Positions 62,201-64,000 of a DNA stretch of 64,000 nucleotides are shown here, piece by piece. The first letter of the stretch is position 1. Every line of letters starts with the position of its first letter. The stretch is from positions 1-64,000 of the forward strand of contig CANLPY010000002.1 of NCBI GenBank assembly GCA_947493165.1, given 5' to 3'. Below the pieces are notes generated by a model, which was given only the letters and a program-made list of their open reading frames with translations, was not told the origin of the DNA and made no database searches. The DNA comes from an uncultured Erythrobacter sp. (lineage in GTDB: Bacteria > Pseudomonadota > Alphaproteobacteria > Sphingomonadales > Sphingomonadaceae). A program made the position numbers and the translations under genes.

Positions 62201-62441
62201 TTCCACCCACGCCGACGTTGGCCAGAGATTCGAGATCTTTCGTGATCCCTTCCCGCGACATGTTGCCGCTCATCACGTGGAACCAAGTCCAGGGCCGGGA
62301 TTCCGCGGGGGGGGCTAGAAATTCCGCTCTCAGCTGTTGAAGCTCTGTTTGAGCGGTCACAGGTGAGCCGTTTAAAGCCCCCAACAGCGCCGCCCCGAAC
62401 AATGCCGAACGGAGAGGTGAAGTGCGAAGTGTCTTAGCCAT
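59265..62441 (-). CDS. GH106-type alpha-L-rhamnosidase
   Basis: The 1058-residue exported protein (signal about 1-31) begins its mature part with ESRPWTWFHVMSGNMSREGI and DLESLANVGVGGIVLFHV, the typical start of GH106 catalytic barrels. KFSFHNADGWSSTGGPW and DSYEVGGQNWTGGYEELF follow. C-terminal beta domains resemble glycosyl-hydrolase sugar-binding modules (ASVTINGRELGTVWTAPYQI, GLIGPVTIV). GH106 enzymes release L-rhamnose, matching rhaM in the same locus and the rhamnose of ulvan. Family membership is judged from motifs and length. The start could be the GTG at 62444. Confidence 0.83.
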   Translation of the reverse strand: MAKTLRTSPLRSALFGAALLGALNGSPVTAQTELQQLRAEFLAPPAESRPWTWFHVMSGNMSREGITKDLESLANVGVGGIVLFHVTQGISHGPVKFNSPEHLELIEHVAAECERLGLKFSFHNADGWSSTGGPWISPDQSMKRLVWTEQLVSGGAQQLTLQQPMTNEGYYRDIATIAYPALSGEIADSEREPRISSSDAVVNFARVTDGDPNTTQELTVPEGQTGWLQFSYQEPVSVRHLRLANVPVRDLQITLQISDDGENFRSLFAFPKTRILKNEWEIDTAFAAVTGKHFRLLADRSFAFGEVELSQGSRLDNPAAHSTLGYKFGQDVPRPRGFDASAVIALDTVINLTGKMAANGEIRADLPAGQWTVMRFGYTSTGARNVNPSPEGSGLEVDKFDAASFRTHYDTLLAPIIERTRQRAPTALTGVMIDSYEVGGQNWTGGYEELFARAHDGVDLIPWLPIFGGRVVSSGPETSAMFGRIRHFNASLINQNYYGEFARLMERDGLESLIQPYGNGPLDEVSVGAIASIPAGEFWVRRTDLSNLNGAVSAARMYNKPVAAAEAFTAVWTDNWEFDPAFGKKWGDRAWVAGVNQFFFHRFAHQANTHVMPGMTMNRWGSHFDRTQPWWDKGGTAWFTYMARGQHMLRQGHGVADIAMVVGSDSPVECPDKPAMIDVLPRGVEFDCVDTPTLLARSKFEEGRFVLPNGARYQMLWWPHDNPPRADELARLQKAKAAGVPVAMQHLGDDPNDVFEQAGLLPRVSSDGPLPGFTHRRVGERDILFVMNDADKAREFNLCLRVGGKAGEAWHPVTGAISPLAGRLPETKNADGCSQIDLSLAAYESRFLVFDETLAFAPRDVDSTEVHSDVVAKLTDGWSITFSREYGNAGKVSSSSLFDWSQSDNTEIQHFSGKATYRNKVNLSSDYTVGAKAIILELGTVESVASVTINGRELGTVWTAPYQIDISRALRAGENTIEIEVANHWINRLIGDAAFPDTSGYQPEGNVPERDMVEWYSANQLPPDGPRRTWATHYFQNADDPLIPSGLIGPVTIVRSGN

Positions 62442-62456
62442 CACGGTACACCAAAA

Positions 62457-63827
62457 CTAACGCGGGATTTTGTGCAAGCGCAGCGTGGATGGCTGGGGAA
62501 TTTGCCCGCGCGCTTGGTCTTGCGCAGGCGGGTTGGCCTCCCAACTGAGATAAAAATCATACAGGGAATCTTCGGGCACCCCTTCAGCTTTACGGACAAA
62601 CTGCGTCAACTCCTCATCATCCTGAAACGTCTGGATGACATCTGGTACGGCCTTATAGCTCCCGACGCGCAGCGTTCTATTGGTCTTGGGGTCGACAACA
62701 AACTCAATCTCATTTCCATCGCGAGATGCCCGAACCCTAATGGTACCATCATCAGCAACGAAGGGAGATTCAGGCACAAGGATCGACACACTCAAACTGC
62801 CGCCGCGATCAAGGAACTGCTTGCTGTCAGTCCAATCGCTGATCTGATACCTAGACCAGCCTTTGCCAGATTTGCGCGCAAGCATTATCTGCGTATCCCC
62901 ATTGGCATCATTCTTGTAATAGGAAATCATCGGCAGCCGCTGTGCATCGAAACCAAGCTTTTTCTGGCCGTTCAGCAAACCAGAAAAAGTCGGGATGGGG
63001 TCGACGATTTCGCCACTTGCTCGAACCAGGGGCAAAGTCACTGGTTGACCATTGGAATCTTCCCAATTGACCAAATCCGGGCTTCGAACATAGGACAGAT
63101 TATTGTTGGTCGCTGCAGACGGCGTCTCGCGCCAAACCCAAACCATGTGGAAGTTGCCATCTGGGCCCAATTGCGGTCCGATATAATAGGCTCCGCGTTC
63201 ATCTTCTCCATCGAAGAATTGTCCGTCGTGCATCAATGACCATGTCTTGGTCGCTGTGTCATAGCGATGATAATAGTAACGCCCGTTTCCACTGCCACCC
63301 AAACGATAGATCGCTATGAGCCGCCCCTCACGGTCATGCATAAAATTTGGGTAGGTAACATTCTGGTCTCGCTCAGGATCAATCATATGATCAACCTGCT
63401 TTAGGGAACGCACATCCCACGGTTCGGTCGAGCGAAAGTAGACCAATGGATCATTGTGCATGTTGCCCATGACATGGATGTACCCCTCATCATCCACATC
63501 GATCGTCGCATAATTATGGCTATCCCAGCCAAGAAAGCTGGACACTTTCTGATAACGCCAAGGCGTGCGTTGATGGGCCCGATGCGCGATGCTCATCTGA
63601 CGGCTAGCATCGTAGTAGACGATGAACTGATGTTCGCCGCGCTGGATCATTTGAGCAAAAACGCGGTGTCCGGACCAGTGGAAGTCAATTGCCTCCACCT
63701 CGCTGGCTAAATTGAGTTGGTCATCCGCAAGCCTATCACTTGGTTGAGCCCAAACACCTGATGGAACACTTACGACCGCTAAAGCTAGAGGCAAAAACTT
63801 CTGGGCTAACTTTCGCATTCGAAACAT
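62457..63827 (-). CDS. BNR-4 propeller protein, putative polysaccharide lyase of unassigned family
   Basis: The 456-residue exported protein (signal about 1-27, with SVPSGVWAQ) shows His104 (LGWDSHNYAT), His124 (VMGNMHNDPL), Tyr159 (NVTYPNF) and Arg175 (AIYRLGGSG). This gives a His-20-His and Tyr-16-Arg arrangement like the PL24 and PL25 proteins nearby, but the rest of the sequence diverges and I see no zinc-site Cys. It may be a lyase with another specificity or a related inactive protein. It is the first gene after the TonB receptor in the operon; GAGGTG ten bases before the ATG at 63827 supports the start. Confidence 0.72.
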   Translation of the reverse strand: MFRMRKLAQKFLPLALAVVSVPSGVWAQPSDRLADDQLNLASEVEAIDFHWSGHRVFAQMIQRGEHQFIVYYDASRQMSIAHRAHQRTPWRYQKVSSFLGWDSHNYATIDVDDEGYIHVMGNMHNDPLVYFRSTEPWDVRSLKQVDHMIDPERDQNVTYPNFMHDREGRLIAIYRLGGSGNGRYYYHRYDTATKTWSLMHDGQFFDGEDERGAYYIGPQLGPDGNFHMVWVWRETPSAATNNNLSYVRSPDLVNWEDSNGQPVTLPLVRASGEIVDPIPTFSGLLNGQKKLGFDAQRLPMISYYKNDANGDTQIMLARKSGKGWSRYQISDWTDSKQFLDRGGSLSVSILVPESPFVADDGTIRVRASRDGNEIEFVVDPKTNRTLRVGSYKAVPDVIQTFQDDEELTQFVRKAEGVPEDSLYDFYLSWEANPPAQDQARGQIPQPSTLRLHKIPR

Positions 63828-63912
63828 GTCTAATTTCACCTCATTGCGCAAAAGTCAGGCCGACAGCGAGCGTAATCCCCGCCGCCGGCCCTCTGGGAGA
63901 GATATTGCCCCA

Positions 63913-64000
63913 TCAGAACCTATAAGTTGCTGACAAAGAATAGGTCCGACCGTCATATTCATAGAGCCGGAAAAGCTCTTCAACGCCGAGATATTCGAGA
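63913..64000 (-). CDS. TonB-dependent receptor, C-terminal end (cut by window edge)
   Basis: The last 28 codons read LEYLGVEELFRLYEYDGRTY and then SLSATYRF before the TGA at 63913-63915. The terminal aromatic Phe, the strand-like YSLSATYRF and the GRTY pattern are typical of TonB-dependent receptors. It would be the outer-membrane importer for this locus and the upstream gene of the BNR-4/GH106/DUF5060/PL24 operon. The rest lies outside the window. Confidence 0.72.
   Translation of the reverse strand, partial: LEYLGVEELFRLYEYDGRTYSLSATYRF

Overview
The window looks like a chromosomal segment of a marine alphaproteobacterium, most likely a sphingomonad of the Erythrobacteraceae type. The reasons are a bacterial alternative oxidase, long TonB-dependent receptors of the sphingomonad/Caulobacter kind, and dense loci for algal polysaccharide breakdown. 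Taxonomy is inferred from gene content only. No tRNA, rRNA, insertion sequence, phage or CRISPR array was seen.

Region 1 (1-6005) is housekeeping and redox metabolism: the first codons of a class III alcohol dehydrogenase, an alternative oxidase, alanine dehydrogenase, an NAD(P)-dependent aldehyde dehydrogenase, an FMN-dependent 2-hydroxy-acid dehydrogenase and a DCC-family thiol protein. Region 2 (6059-11966) is a surface/signalling module: a TpsB/ShlB-type outer-membrane protein, a divergent FecR-domain protein with an Asn/Gly-rich acidic tail containing a hexanucleotide tandem repeat, and a CHASE2-EAL membrane protein.

Region 3 (12478-21195) is a xylose/xylan locus. A sugar porter, a mutarotase, xylB and xylA form an overlapping operon. 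Beside it are a LacI-type repressor and a divergent GH3 beta-xylosidase-like enzyme. Two perfect palindromes sharing the core TAGCGCTA lie in front of the two transcripts and are probably the repressor's operators. Region 4 (21212-31916) is an alginate locus: PL6 and PL17 lyases, an MFS transporter and an SDR probably reducing the 4-deoxy-uronate product, all in one operon behind a good sigma70-type promoter, plus a FadR-type GntR regulator and a TonB-dependent receptor. A DEAD-box helicase (32232-34079) separates it from the next locus.

Region 5 (34248-64000, running off the end) is a large locus for a sulfated, rhamnose- and uronate-containing polysaccharide, best explained as green-algal ulvan. 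It holds two PL25-type lyases, one PL24-like propeller, a fourth propeller protein with the same His/His/Tyr/Arg arrangement, GH105, GH106, GH5, a DUF5060 protein, a broken GH43, two sulfatases and a formylglycine-generating enzyme to mature them. KduI and RhaM feed the released uronate and rhamnose into metabolism. Uptake candidates are a TRAP system, an NCS1-like permease and the TonB receptor entering at the right edge. A 16-base near-palindrome (TGATCATATGCAATCA and variants) recurs before three or four of its transcripts and may define a regulon. The xylose locus could also serve ulvan, which contains xylose.

The most interesting items are the four-propeller lyase set, the recurring operator-like motif, the FecR/TpsB/CHASE2-EAL module with its microsatellite, and the GH43 deletion remnant.
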